Assembly (NCBI GenBank): GCA_902778165.1
Contig: CACYWQ010000001.1
Span: 333,116 to 397,115, forward strand
Source: an uncultured Lachnospiraceae bacterium
GTDB lineage: Bacteria > Bacillota > Clostridia > Lachnospirales > Lachnospiraceae
Direction: 5' to 3'
Length of the DNA: 64,000 nt
The position numbers and the translations under genes were made by a program. Positions within the stretch are counted from its first letter, which is position 1. Each line of letters opens with the position of its first letter. The notes beneath the pieces are model-generated. The model made no database searches and had not been told where the DNA came from. It saw only the letters and a list, made by a program, of their open reading frames with translations. Shown one piece after another: positions 33,177 through 42,240 of the stretch.

Positions 33177-33944
33177 ATGATAGAGGTTAAAGTAAGAAAA
33201 CACGGAATAGATTTTTATAAGGTTTGGTTTGCGGATAAGCCGCTTAATAAGCCGGGAATAATCACGTATAACCAGTCAAAGGTTAATGCCAAGAATAGTA
33301 TCGAATTCGAAACACTGATTTCTGACATAACAGGAACCCCGGATGAGATTAAGGGTGTGTTTGCCAAGAACTGCAGATACAAGGTTAACAGAGCAGAGAG
33401 AGAAGATGTAAGCATCAGGTTTATGGATGATGCAGAGATTACGGATGAGGAGATAGATAAGTTCCTTGTATTCTTCAAATCGTTTTGGGAGAGTAAAGGA
33501 AGTGCTTTTGACAGAGAAGATGAAGTCAGACGTGATCTTAAGTCTTACAGAGATGCAGGTGCGCTTACTTTTGCGATAGCAACGGTTAAGGGACAGGACG
33601 CTGTATACCACACATATGTATACGATGATGAGAGGGCTAGACTTCTTCATTCGGCTTCTTTGTACAGATTAATCGGTGATGAAGAGAGTGACAGTCGTAA
33701 CATTATAGGCATGGGAAACAGATATCTTCATTATATGGATATGCTTCATTTCAAGGATAAAGGACTTAAGATATATGACTGGGGCGGTGCCGGAAGAGGC
33801 GAAGATGTAATTAATATCGCGGAATTTAAAGAAAGCTTCGGAGGTGTAAGAGAAGTAAGCTATGAATACGAAGAAGTAAAAGGCATTAAAGCGCATATAT
33901 TTAAGTTTATTGTTAACGCGCTTGATGATGTGATGATCAGGTAA
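33177..33944 (+). CDS. FemAB/GNAT-like transferase
   Basis: A 255-residue protein that looks like a GNAT-fold transferase of the FemAB group (aminoacyl or acyl transfer to a lipid-linked sugar). Supporting stretches are 'CRYKVNRAEREDV' near 66-78, 'FFKSFWESKGSAF', 'VYHTYVYDDERARLLHSAS' and 'GLKIYDWGGAG' near 200-210, which match the order of strands in FemX/FemAB-like proteins. It would use aminoacyl-tRNA or acyl-CoA. The position between O-acylation genes and a CMP-sugar synthetase gene suggests glycan decoration. The assignment is by pattern only. Confidence 0.6.
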   Translation: MIEVKVRKHGIDFYKVWFADKPLNKPGIITYNQSKVNAKNSIEFETLISDITGTPDEIKGVFAKNCRYKVNRAEREDVSIRFMDDAEITDEEIDKFLVFFKSFWESKGSAFDREDEVRRDLKSYRDAGALTFAIATVKGQDAVYHTYVYDDERARLLHSASLYRLIGDEESDSRNIIGMGNRYLHYMDMLHFKDKGLKIYDWGGAGRGEDVINIAEFKESFGGVREVSYEYEEVKGIKAHIFKFIVNALDDVMIR

Positions 33945-33965
33945 TGATTGGAGAGGATAATCAAA

Positions 33966-34724
33966 ATGAACGTATTATTTACAATCTGCGGAAGAGCAGG
34001 ATCAAAAGGAATTCACAATAAGAATGTAAGGGACTTCTGCGGCAAGCCATTGCCCTACAGTTCGTTATCGGCAATTGATCTGTATCTTAAAAGTGATGAG
34101 GCTAAGAATATAGATAAATATGACGTAGTATTGTCTACAGATTCCGATAAGTTAATAGAACTTATAAATGACAATCCCTTTATGAAGGTTGATGTTATTA
34201 ATAGATCCGAAGAATTAAGCGGTGATACGGCTGCTAAGAAGGATGTCATCTGGGATTGCCTTAACCAAATGGAAGACAGAAGAGGCTATGCCTATGATGT
34301 TGTTGTAGATCTGGATATAACATCTCCTCTAAGAACGGTTAAGGATGTGGCTAACCTTATTGATACACATATGAAAACGGGTGCGGATATCACTTATTCG
34401 GTTACAACATCAAGACGTAATCCGTATTTTAACCAGGTTATCAGAACTGACAAGGGATACAGAAAGGCAATTGTCTCGGAATATACTGCAAGGCAGCAGG
34501 CCCCGGAAGTATTTGATATGAATGCATCATTATATGCATACAGACCGGGACATCTTAAGGCCGGCGGAGATTTTAATGAGGGATACTTCGAAGCTATAGT
34601 TATGTATGATACGGCGGTGCTTGATCTTGATCATGAGAATGACTTTGAATTGATGGAGATAATAGCCAAGTATCTGTATGATAAGAAACCTGAATTTGCG
34701 GAAGTATACGATAATATTAAATAA
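33966..34724 (+). CDS. neuA: CMP-sugar synthetase (acylneuraminate cytidylyltransferase-like)
   Basis: A 252-residue cytidylyltransferase. It starts 'MNVLFTICGRAGSKGIHNKN', a variant of the nucleotide-binding motif that usually reads AR.GSKGI..KN, and has 'VVVDLDITSPLRT' near 115-127 and 'FDMNASLYAYRP'. The family activates nonulosonic acids such as sialic or legionaminic acid with CTP. GGAGAGG at 33950-33956 gives ATG 33966 as start rather than TTG 33948. With NeuC-like epimerase at 12789 it suggests a nonulosonic-acid route, but no NeuB gene is here, so another CMP-activated sugar acid is possible. Confidence 0.8.
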   Translation: MNVLFTICGRAGSKGIHNKNVRDFCGKPLPYSSLSAIDLYLKSDEAKNIDKYDVVLSTDSDKLIELINDNPFMKVDVINRSEELSGDTAAKKDVIWDCLNQMEDRRGYAYDVVVDLDITSPLRTVKDVANLIDTHMKTGADITYSVTTSRRNPYFNQVIRTDKGYRKAIVSEYTARQQAPEVFDMNASLYAYRPGHLKAGGDFNEGYFEAIVMYDTAVLDLDHENDFELMEIIAKYLYDKKPEFAEVYDNIK

Positions 34725-34733
34725 GGTGTGAAG

Positions 34734-35633
34734 ATGAAGATCTGTGTAGTGGGACTAGGCTCAATTGCCAAGAGGCATATTAAGAATATTAAGAAATTGT
34801 ATGAAGATGTTGAGATAGATATATTGCGTCACGGCGATAAAGATGAGCCGGAATATGGCAATAATGTTTATTCTTATGAAGACCTTGCGGATAAATACGA
34901 CGCGGTATTTATCACCAATCCGACAACAATGCACATTGATACGCTTAATAAGCTTATGGGTAAGGCGGATGCATTCTTTATAGAAAAGCCACTTAGACCT
35001 ACGGACTGCAGAGAGGACAGTATAGATTCACTTCCGGGGGATAAGGTATTCTATGTTGCATGTCCCCTTCGCTATACGGGGATTATTAAGTATCTTAAGC
35101 AGAATATTGATTGGAATAGGGTGTACAGTTTAAGGGCAATGTCATCAAGTTATCTTCCGGAGTGGAGACCCGGAACTGATTATACCAAGTGCTATTCGTC
35201 TCGTAAGGACTTAGGAGGAGGAGTCGCAGCGGATCTTATCCATGAATGGGATTATATCTCATATCTTATCGGTAAGCCTGATAAGGTTCACACGGTTAGG
35301 AAGAAGATTTCGGAACTTGATATAGATGTTGAAGATGTGGCCCTCTATATCGGCGAGTATAAAGACAAAGTTGTTGAGGTACATCTTGATTATTTCGGTA
35401 GAAAGACATTAAGAGATCTCTATATATTCATGCAGGATGACACTGTATACTGCGATTTGGTTAATAATACGATCACATATTTAAAGCAAGATAAGGTAAT
35501 AGAGTTCGGAGAAGAACGTGATGATTACCAGACAGCGGAATTAAGGCATTTCTTTGATATAGCCTCGGGTAAGATTGATAATGATAATTCTGCATATGAA
35601 GCAGAGAGACTGATGCGTCTGTTGGAGAATTAG
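34734..35633 (+). CDS. Gfo/Idh/MocA oxidoreductase with canonical EKP motif
   Basis: A 299-residue NAD(P)-dependent enzyme: 'MKICVVGLGSIAKRH' fold start, 'VFITNPTTMHI', 'FFIEKPLRP' with the catalytic Lys near residue 90, and 'GGVAADLIHEWDY' near 160-172 with the family His. It probably oxidises or reduces a hydroxyl on a nucleotide sugar. It directly follows the CMP-sugar synthetase gene, as the divergent sister at 13994 follows the NeuC-like gene. AAGGTG (34723-34728) supports ATG 34734; GTG 34728 is part of that site. Confidence 0.87.
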   Translation: MKICVVGLGSIAKRHIKNIKKLYEDVEIDILRHGDKDEPEYGNNVYSYEDLADKYDAVFITNPTTMHIDTLNKLMGKADAFFIEKPLRPTDCREDSIDSLPGDKVFYVACPLRYTGIIKYLKQNIDWNRVYSLRAMSSSYLPEWRPGTDYTKCYSSRKDLGGGVAADLIHEWDYISYLIGKPDKVHTVRKKISELDIDVEDVALYIGEYKDKVVEVHLDYFGRKTLRDLYIFMQDDTVYCDLVNNTITYLKQDKVIEFGEERDDYQTAELRHFFDIASGKIDNDNSAYEAERLMRLLEN

Positions 35634-35634
35634 A

Positions 35635-36990
35635 TTGAACATACTGATAGTCAGATCCTTCGGGTCTAAGATTGACGCAACTTCATATAATGTTCAGGAG
35701 ATAGGTCTTGCCAAGGCATGGGTAAGAGCGGGACATCAGGCTGATGTGGTTCTCTATGGTGGAAGAGATGATGACAGGACTGTGCTTATGCCTGTGGATG
35801 ATACGGGTGTTGTAAGATATGATGAGAACTTACTTGGCGATGATGCATATGCACCTGAAGGCAATATAGACAGAGGCGATCCCGACAGATTCATATCGGT
35901 GTACTATCTTTCGGGAGTAAGCATTCTTAAGAACGGCTTCTTCTTTTCCCTTAAGGAACTTAGTAAGAATTATGATTTTATTCAGGTTCATGAATACGAT
36001 CAGATAACTTCGTGGCTATATTATACGGATAAGAAGTTACGCGATAAGGTCGTTATATATCACGGGCCTTATTATCATGAATTCAACAAGGGGTATAACC
36101 TTAAATGCAAGGTGTTTGACAATACATTCTTAAGACTTAAATCGGCTCCCATGACGACCTGTTATACCAAGAGTATTCCTGCGGCAGAATTCCTTAGGTC
36201 CAAGGGATTTAAGAATGTGTATCCTGTCGGCGTGGGTCTTGATACGGATGCATGGGATGATATAGCAGAAGCCGGAGATACGGATGCATCGGTTAGGATA
36301 GTCGGAACAGAGTTTGGTAATGCGCTAATGAAGGCGGATTCGGTTATACGTACATCACTTGATGAAGGAGCGGACAGTTCGCCTAAGGCGGCAGATAATC
36401 CTGCGGTTGCAGATAATCGCAGTGGCCATAGGTTTTTTACATACATATATGTGGGCAAGATTGAGCCAAGGCGTAATTCGATGTTCCTGGCAGATATTGC
36501 TAACAGACTGCTTAGAACACACGATGATGTAAGATTTATCATTATCGGAGACGGAGATATTGAATATAAGGGCAGATTCTTAGCTAAGATAAGAAAGTGG
36601 ATCGATGCGGGACGGATAATATATGCATCCAAGGCTTCGCAGGAGGAAATGTCGGTAATATACGGGATGGCAGATTGTATGTTATTCCCTACCATATATG
36701 ATATATACGGCATGGTACTGGCTGAGGCTATATACTTCGGATTGCCTGTTATCACAAGTAATAACGGGGGTGCCGGAATGTTATATGAAGACGGTAAGGA
36801 TGCAGTTGTGCTAGATGATATGACGCTTGATACATGGGTAGAAGCGGCTGAGAAGATGCATGATGATGTTAATCTTCGCAACAGGATCAGGGTGGCACTG
36901 CTTGATAAGAAACAGATGCTTAGTTGGGATAATGTCGTAAGGCAGATGCTTAAGACTTGGCCGAAGAAAGAGATGGAGAGAGTAAGATAA
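35635..36990 (+). CDS. GT4 glycosyltransferase with insert
   Basis: A 451-residue GT-B enzyme beginning 'MNILIVRSFGSK' and carrying 'TYIYVGKIEPRRN' near 265-277, 'FIIIGDGDIEYKG' and the donor-site 'PTIYDIYGMVLAEAIYFGLPVI' (EX7E-like) near 345-370. An acidic, alanine-rich linker of about 60 residues (about 205-260) separates the two Rossmann domains and is longer than usual. The start is TTG 35635 with GGAGA eight bases upstream. The end overlaps the HAD gene by one base. Confidence 0.83.
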   Translation: MNILIVRSFGSKIDATSYNVQEIGLAKAWVRAGHQADVVLYGGRDDDRTVLMPVDDTGVVRYDENLLGDDAYAPEGNIDRGDPDRFISVYYLSGVSILKNGFFFSLKELSKNYDFIQVHEYDQITSWLYYTDKKLRDKVVIYHGPYYHEFNKGYNLKCKVFDNTFLRLKSAPMTTCYTKSIPAAEFLRSKGFKNVYPVGVGLDTDAWDDIAEAGDTDASVRIVGTEFGNALMKADSVIRTSLDEGADSSPKAADNPAVADNRSGHRFFTYIYVGKIEPRRNSMFLADIANRLLRTHDDVRFIIIGDGDIEYKGRFLAKIRKWIDAGRIIYASKASQEEMSVIYGMADCMLFPTIYDIYGMVLAEAIYFGLPVITSNNGGAGMLYEDGKDAVVLDDMTLDTWVEAAEKMHDDVNLRNRIRVALLDKKQMLSWDNVVRQMLKTWPKKEMERVR

Positions 36991-37625
36991 TGGGCAATTC
37001 TAATGTGGACGGAATAATATTTGATGTAGACGGAACGGTGTGGGATTCAACTCCCGTTGTTGAGGAAGCGTGGAACAGGGCGCTTATGGAAGCAGGACAC
37101 TCAGAGAGAGTGACTGCGGCAAGACTTAAGGGGCTGTTCGGGCTACCCATGGATGTGATCATAAGAGATATCCTGCCGGATGCGCCGGAAGAAGAGAGGG
37201 TGCGATTTGCTCCTTATTGTTATAAGTATGAGCACGAGTATCTTAATAGGACCGGTGGTGTAGTATACGAGGGATTCGGTGATATGCTTAGAACACTTAG
37301 TGATAAGTATTCGCTGTATGTAGTCAGCAACTGTCAGGCCGGTTATATAGAGCTTATGCTGCAAAAGACTGGATTTGGTAAGTATATTAAAGACCATATT
37401 TGCTTTGGTGATAATGATAAGCTTAAGGCTGAGAATATCCGTATCATATGTGAGCGTAATAATCTTAAGAATCCCGTGTATGTGGGTGATACTCAGATGG
37501 ATGCGGATGCCTGTATTGAGGCAGGTGTGCCCATAGTATTTGCATCATACGGATTCGGAAGTGTTAAGGATCCGGATTATGTTATAGACAGTCCGATGGA
37601 GCTGGTTGAACTCTTCTGCAGATGA
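36990..37625 (+). CDS. HAD-superfamily phosphatase
   Basis: A 211-residue HAD subfamily I enzyme with 'IIFDVDGTVWDST' (nucleophile Asp), 'VVSNCQ' (motif II Ser), a Lys in 'DKLKAENI' and 'YVGDTQMDADACIEAG' (motif IV). The closest general type is phosphoglycolate phosphatase-like. In this locus it may remove the phosphate from a sugar phosphate, such as a nonulosonic acid 9-phosphate, but that is inference. GGAGAG at 36975-36980 gives ATG 36990, which overlaps the previous stop (TAATG). A TTG at 36957 is an unlikely start. Confidence 0.85.
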   Translation: MGNSNVDGIIFDVDGTVWDSTPVVEEAWNRALMEAGHSERVTAARLKGLFGLPMDVIIRDILPDAPEEERVRFAPYCYKYEHEYLNRTGGVVYEGFGDMLRTLSDKYSLYVVSNCQAGYIELMLQKTGFGKYIKDHICFGDNDKLKAENIRIICERNNLKNPVYVGDTQMDADACIEAGVPIVFASYGFGSVKDPDYVIDSPMELVELFCR

Positions 37626-39427
37626 TGAAAAAATGGATGCGTGCGATAATTGCATATCTTATTACGTTTGCCGTATATAACACAGGCGGATTCTCTGCAT
37701 CCGATATCCTTATGGGGCTTATCTTTGCCGGTACATATATGTTGCTCGGACTTCTTCCTAACGGCAAAAAAGGCCCGACTGAGATATTGCAGGACTCGAT
37801 ATATTCGCAGATTCACGGGAAGTTCAGTTCCGATGCGGCTTTTAATAAGAAACTGTCTAAAGCGTCTAGTGCGGTGACATTTATCTGGACTGCCTTATAT
37901 GTTGTATATATGGGCGGCCGTATCAACAGAGATTTGGATAATCCGCTGTTTAGAACGGTATATACGGTATTGACCGTAATCGGATTATATATAGCCATGT
38001 ATCTTGTGATACGTTCGATCCTGGTGCGCATACTTTTTGTTGAGGTCAGACAGGAAACGGGAAACTTTAATCCTAAGATATGGCTTAAATATACACTGAT
38101 TATATTTGCATTTATGCTACCGCTTTTTATACTGAATCATCCGGGAACACTGACAGTGGATTCATTTGAACAGCTGATGCAGGCTCAAGGAGTCAAAGTA
38201 TACAGCGATCATCATCCGTGGATACACACGATGATTATTAAGGCGCTGTATTCTGTGGGATATGCCCTAAGTAACAGCGTATACGGTGGTATAGCATCAT
38301 ATACGCTTTTCCAGATGTTGGCAGTTGCCGTGTCTGTAGCTTATGCAATCGAATCCATGACGGAAGGATATGATACGACAGATCCGAAGGGTAAAAGGAT
38401 ACGTATACTCATGTTGTGCGCCTTTGTTCTCTACCCGTATAATCTCGCATATTCCATTACGATGTGGAAGGATGTGCTGTTTGCGGCAGCCGTTCTTGTA
38501 CTGACTGTGACCGCATACAGAGTATATGTTGTAAATAACGGGTTCAGAGCAAGAGATATCGTATTATTGACCGTAAGCGGACTTCTTATGTGCCTGCTTA
38601 GGCATAACGGGCTGTATGCATATATATTGACAATTATAGTGATTCTTGTGAGGGAATTGGTTCAGAGGAAACGCGTTTTTGCGACAATAGTTATTGTAGC
38701 CGGAACTCTTATAGCGGTCGCCTTGGTGCGTGGGCCGATTCAGAGGGCGAATAATGTAGAGGCGGGCGATTTTGCCCATAATATTCCTATCCCGTTACAA
38801 CAGGTTGCGCGGGTGGTATATGACGGTAACGAGCTAACAGATGAAGAGACAGAGGCTTTACTTAAGATAAATACGATAGATTTCCTCAGAGAGGAATACA
38901 CTCCGGGTGGAGCGGATCCCGTGATACAGTGGGTAATGTTTGGTGATCATAAATATCTCCTTAATCATAAGGCAGAATATATCTCGTTATGGCTTAAATT
39001 AGGATTAAGATATCCGGATGAGTATCTGAGAGCATATATAGATCAGACCAAGGGATACTATACGACTATGGCACCCGAACAGACTGAGTACTATGGTATA
39101 ATGCCAAACAGTATGGATCTTGAGACTAAGCCGATTCTCGGAGCGGGTATACGTATCAAGACAGATGAGATCTTAAGCAAACTTCATGGTATGATACCCG
39201 TATACGGAATCTTATACAGTATGGGCGCATGTTTTATGCTTCTGATTTTTGGTATGGCAATATGTGTAATGCAAGATAAAAAGGGCAAGATGATCATATA
39301 TCTACCGGTATTAACGCTTACACTTACGTTGTTGGTGGCTACGCCGTTATGTGCGGATCTAAGATACGCTTATCCGCTTATGTTATGCATGCCGATGCTT
39401 TTTGTTGCCACTGTCGGTCGTGATTGA
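37622..39427 (+). CDS. DUF6020 multi-pass membrane protein (copy 1)
   Basis: A 601-residue protein with about twelve TM segments, assigned to DUF6020. Family marks are 'LNHPGTLTVDSFEQL', 'DHHPWIHTMIIKAL', 'SITMWKDVLFAA', 'LLRHNGLYAYI' and 'IPLQQVARVV'. The acidic loop after the first long TM pair and the conserved 'HHP' and 'WKD' resemble GT-C glycosyltransferases. It may use a lipid-linked sugar on the outer membrane face. The homologue at 45355 shares all these marks. The start overlaps the HAD stop (ATGA). Confidence 0.78.
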   Translation: MMKKWMRAIIAYLITFAVYNTGGFSASDILMGLIFAGTYMLLGLLPNGKKGPTEILQDSIYSQIHGKFSSDAAFNKKLSKASSAVTFIWTALYVVYMGGRINRDLDNPLFRTVYTVLTVIGLYIAMYLVIRSILVRILFVEVRQETGNFNPKIWLKYTLIIFAFMLPLFILNHPGTLTVDSFEQLMQAQGVKVYSDHHPWIHTMIIKALYSVGYALSNSVYGGIASYTLFQMLAVAVSVAYAIESMTEGYDTTDPKGKRIRILMLCAFVLYPYNLAYSITMWKDVLFAAAVLVLTVTAYRVYVVNNGFRARDIVLLTVSGLLMCLLRHNGLYAYILTIIVILVRELVQRKRVFATIVIVAGTLIAVALVRGPIQRANNVEAGDFAHNIPIPLQQVARVVYDGNELTDEETEALLKINTIDFLREEYTPGGADPVIQWVMFGDHKYLLNHKAEYISLWLKLGLRYPDEYLRAYIDQTKGYYTTMAPEQTEYYGIMPNSMDLETKPILGAGIRIKTDEILSKLHGMIPVYGILYSMGACFMLLIFGMAICVMQDKKGKMIIYLPVLTLTLTLLVATPLCADLRYAYPLMLCMPMLFVATVGRD

Positions 39428-39454
39428 TTTAGTGTGGTGGCTTGGGAAGGACAT

Positions 39455-40423
39455 ATGGATAAATACAAAAAGAGAGTATTCAACATAATAGAGATAGGGA
39501 ATAAGGGCGATGTGATAAGCCATGCGTTTGATGTGCTGATAGTGTTGACCATTATTCTGAATTTGTTCGTAACTCTCGCGGATACATTCGACGAGATGGC
39601 TTTGTATCGCGGCGCTTTCGAAGTAATCGAGCTGGTTACCATTCTTATCTTTACGATAGAGTATATCCTAAGGGTATGGACATCGAAGTACCTGTATCCT
39701 GACAAAGGATATTCAAATCTTAAGGCCGCAGTTTGTTTTATATTCTCATTCTACGGCATTATAGATCTGCTGACATTTCTGCCCTTTTACATGCCCTTAG
39801 TATTCCCATCGGGTATCGTTGTATTCAGACTGCTTCGGGTATTCCGGATATTCAGGCTGTTTAAGATCAATGCACAGTATGATGCGTTTAATGTTATAAC
39901 AGATGTATTAAATGACAAGAAGAATCAGCTGGTATCGAGTACGTGTCTGGTACTCATACTGATGGTGGCATCAAGTCTGGGAATGTATAATCTTGAGCAT
40001 GAGGCACAGCCGGATGTATTTAAGAATGCTTTCTCCGGAATGTGGTGGTCGGTATCGGCTCTGCTCACGGTAGGATACGGTGATATCTATCCCATAACAG
40101 TTGCCGGTAAGATACTGGGGATAATCACGGCATTCTTAGGTGTGGGCATGGTAGCTATCCCTACAGGTATCATAAGCGCCGGTTTTGTGGAGAGATATAC
40201 AAGACTTAAGCATTCGGATGATTATGTTACTGATGAAAATGTAGTCAGTGAGATCGTAAACATTACGGAAGGCCATAAATGGGCAGGACAACGTATATCT
40301 GAGATCGATCTACCAAAGAGAAGCCTGATAATTGCGATACTCAGAGGTGACGATACTGTCATTCCGAGAGGTGAGACGATGATATTGCAGGACGACAGAG
40401 TTGTACTTATCAAAGACAAATAA
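39455..40423 (+). CDS. Voltage-gated-type K+ channel with RCK C-terminal domain
   Basis: A 322-residue six-TM channel. S4 has regularly spaced arginines ('RLLRVFRIFRLFK'), the selectivity filter is T205-V-G-Y-G-D210, and after S6 a TrkA_C-like domain of about 80 residues ends the chain ('IPRGETMILQDDRVVLI'). It should conduct K+ across the cytoplasmic membrane in a voltage- and perhaps ligand-dependent way. The location inside a glycan operon is unusual; only 27 bases separate it from the DUF6020 gene. ATG 39455 after GGGAAGG is preferred over GTG 39434, although the spacing is short. Confidence 0.92.
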   Translation: MDKYKKRVFNIIEIGNKGDVISHAFDVLIVLTIILNLFVTLADTFDEMALYRGAFEVIELVTILIFTIEYILRVWTSKYLYPDKGYSNLKAAVCFIFSFYGIIDLLTFLPFYMPLVFPSGIVVFRLLRVFRIFRLFKINAQYDAFNVITDVLNDKKNQLVSSTCLVLILMVASSLGMYNLEHEAQPDVFKNAFSGMWWSVSALLTVGYGDIYPITVAGKILGIITAFLGVGMVAIPTGIISAGFVERYTRLKHSDDYVTDENVVSEIVNITEGHKWAGQRISEIDLPKRSLIIAILRGDDTVIPRGETMILQDDRVVLIKDK

Positions 40424-40437
40424 ACGGAGATGCATAC

Positions 40438-41241
40438 ATGATCAAATATCTGTATCCTGAGGGCAGGGAAAAAGCCCTTACATTCAGCTATGATGACGGA
40501 GAAATCGGTGACAGAAGACTTGTGTCTATCTTTAATGAGCATGGCCTTAGAGGAACATTTCACCTAAATGACGGTAAATTCGATTCCGGCAATTATATAA
40601 GTGCATCCGAAGTCGCTTCACTGTATAAAGGCCATGAAGTGGCCTGCCACGGTGTATGGCATAAGCATCCGAATGTGATGAGTGTGTCTGAAGCCATGAT
40701 CGAGTTCCATGACAACAGGGTTAAACTTGAGGCACTGACAGGATCTTTAGTCAGAGGTCTATCCTATGCGTACGGCGAATATAATGATGAGATAATAAAT
40801 GTTGCACGTGCCTGTGGCTTGGTATACAGTCGTACTGTTGACAGTACTCACGGATTTCAACTTCCCGCGGATTTTCTTAAGTGGCATCCCACGACCTGGC
40901 ACGGAGATGAGAGACTTAATGAGCATATAGACTTATTCCTTGATTTTCCTGATTATTACGAACTTCCCTTATTCTATATCTGGGGGCACAGTTTTGAATT
41001 TGACAGAAATGATAATTGGGAGATTATAGAGAAAGCAGCTGACAGACTTGCTCATCATGATGATATCTGGTATGCGACCAATATAGAGATATATGAATAT
41101 ATCACTGCCGTAAGGAGCCTTGTATACAGTGCAGACGGTAAGTCTGTGTATAACCCTTCGGCGCTTAATGTGTGGTATAAGGCAGATGACGGCAGTGTCA
41201 TGACTGTTGATGCAAGTACGACCGTAAGATTGGAGAAGTAG
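40438..41241 (+). CDS. NodB-type polysaccharide deacetylase
   Basis: A 267-residue enzyme with 'ALTFSYDDGEIGD' (metal Asp pair near 17-20), 'GTFHLN', 'EVACHGVWHKHP' (metal histidines near 69-75) and 'SYAYGEYN'. It removes N-acetyl groups from glycan sugars by a Zn2+ mechanism. There is no signal peptide, so it may act on nucleotide-linked or lipid-linked intermediates inside the cell. It is followed with a one-base overlap by a DUF2334 gene of related fold, which suggests two successive deacylations or a partnership. Confidence 0.88.
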   Translation: MIKYLYPEGREKALTFSYDDGEIGDRRLVSIFNEHGLRGTFHLNDGKFDSGNYISASEVASLYKGHEVACHGVWHKHPNVMSVSEAMIEFHDNRVKLEALTGSLVRGLSYAYGEYNDEIINVARACGLVYSRTVDSTHGFQLPADFLKWHPTTWHGDERLNEHIDLFLDFPDYYELPLFYIWGHSFEFDRNDNWEIIEKAADRLAHHDDIWYATNIEIYEYITAVRSLVYSADGKSVYNPSALNVWYKADDGSVMTVDASTTVRLEK

Positions 41242-42236
41242 TGAAGACAGCGATAAGACTTGATGATATCACTGTGAATATGGACTGGGAGAGATTCCTT
41301 ACAGTTAAATCTATACTTGATAAGGCCGGTATTAAGCCCCTTATCGGTGTAGTGCCATACCCTGAGGATGATAATCTTGATAGGTTCCGCAACGGAGGCG
41401 GCGCTAAGACTGCTTCATATATTCCTGTGAAGAAATGGAGCGAGGCTGTTAAATCTGCTGTCCCTACAGATGAAGAATCATGGGTTGATTACCTTAAGTC
41501 TCTTAGAGACGATGGATGGGTCATTGCGCTCCACGGCTTTAATCATCTGTATACTACAGATAGGAAGGGCTTATTTCCCCTTAATAACTTCTCTGAATTT
41601 GCAGGAGTACAATACTTCACTCAGCTTAATATGATCAAGAAAGGCCTTGAGAAGTTAAAGGAATGGGGAATTGAGACGGATATCTTCATGGCTCCCGGTC
41701 ATACCTATGACATGAACACACTTAAGGCATTGTTAGCATCGGGAATCAAGAAAGTAACTGACGGATTCGGTGTTCGTCCCTACAGAAGAATTGTCGGCAA
41801 GGCAGGAAGAGCAGAGGCTCTCACTTTTTATCCTATAAGTCGTAAGAGAAGCGAATGCATATCCGATAAGTATGGATTTACTACGCTTGTGTTGCATTGC
41901 AATACGATGACAGATAAGGATATGAAGGAATTTGAAGACCTGTTAAAGGTAGAAAGAGATCACTTCATAGATTATGGAGATTATATTACTGAGCCGCCGG
42001 CTGACAGGTTCTTGTTCGGAAATATGGGGGAATATTTAACTGCACTGGCCAAGTATACTCTTGTTGGGCTCAGAGACAAGATTAGGAATTCGAAGAATAA
42101 AAAGGATGATTCTAATATAAAATCAAAATCAAAGGCAGATAAGAGTTCCGGTAAGGGTGCAGATAAGAATCCCCAGGATAATAAGGCTGTCAAAGAAGAA
42201 CCGGACATAATAGATTTCGACTCATGGATTGGATGA
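41241..42236 (+). CDS. DUF2334 deacetylase-like protein (copy 2)
   Basis: A 331-residue paralogue of the protein at 20977: 'AIRLDDITVNMDW', 'PLIGVVPYPED', 'IALHGFNHLY', 'FMAPGHTYDMNTLKAL' and 'TLVLHCNTM' align one to one. The metal residues (Asp pair at 8-9, two His in HGFNH) are kept. A Lys/Ser/Asp-rich low-complexity tail of about 60 residues (about 275-331) is absent from copy 1. The GTG start overlaps the TAG of the NodB-type gene (TAGTG). Confidence 0.8.
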   Translation: MKTAIRLDDITVNMDWERFLTVKSILDKAGIKPLIGVVPYPEDDNLDRFRNGGGAKTASYIPVKKWSEAVKSAVPTDEESWVDYLKSLRDDGWVIALHGFNHLYTTDRKGLFPLNNFSEFAGVQYFTQLNMIKKGLEKLKEWGIETDIFMAPGHTYDMNTLKALLASGIKKVTDGFGVRPYRRIVGKAGRAEALTFYPISRKRSECISDKYGFTTLVLHCNTMTDKDMKEFEDLLKVERDHFIDYGDYITEPPADRFLFGNMGEYLTALAKYTLVGLRDKIRNSKNKKDDSNIKSKSKADKSSGKGADKNPQDNKAVKEEPDIIDFDSWIG

Positions 42237-42240
42237 GATT

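Noticed and set aside
36162-36881. A 239-codon minus-strand open frame
   Set aside because: It lies fully inside a well-supported GT4 gene and has Ser/Ile-rich nonsense composition.
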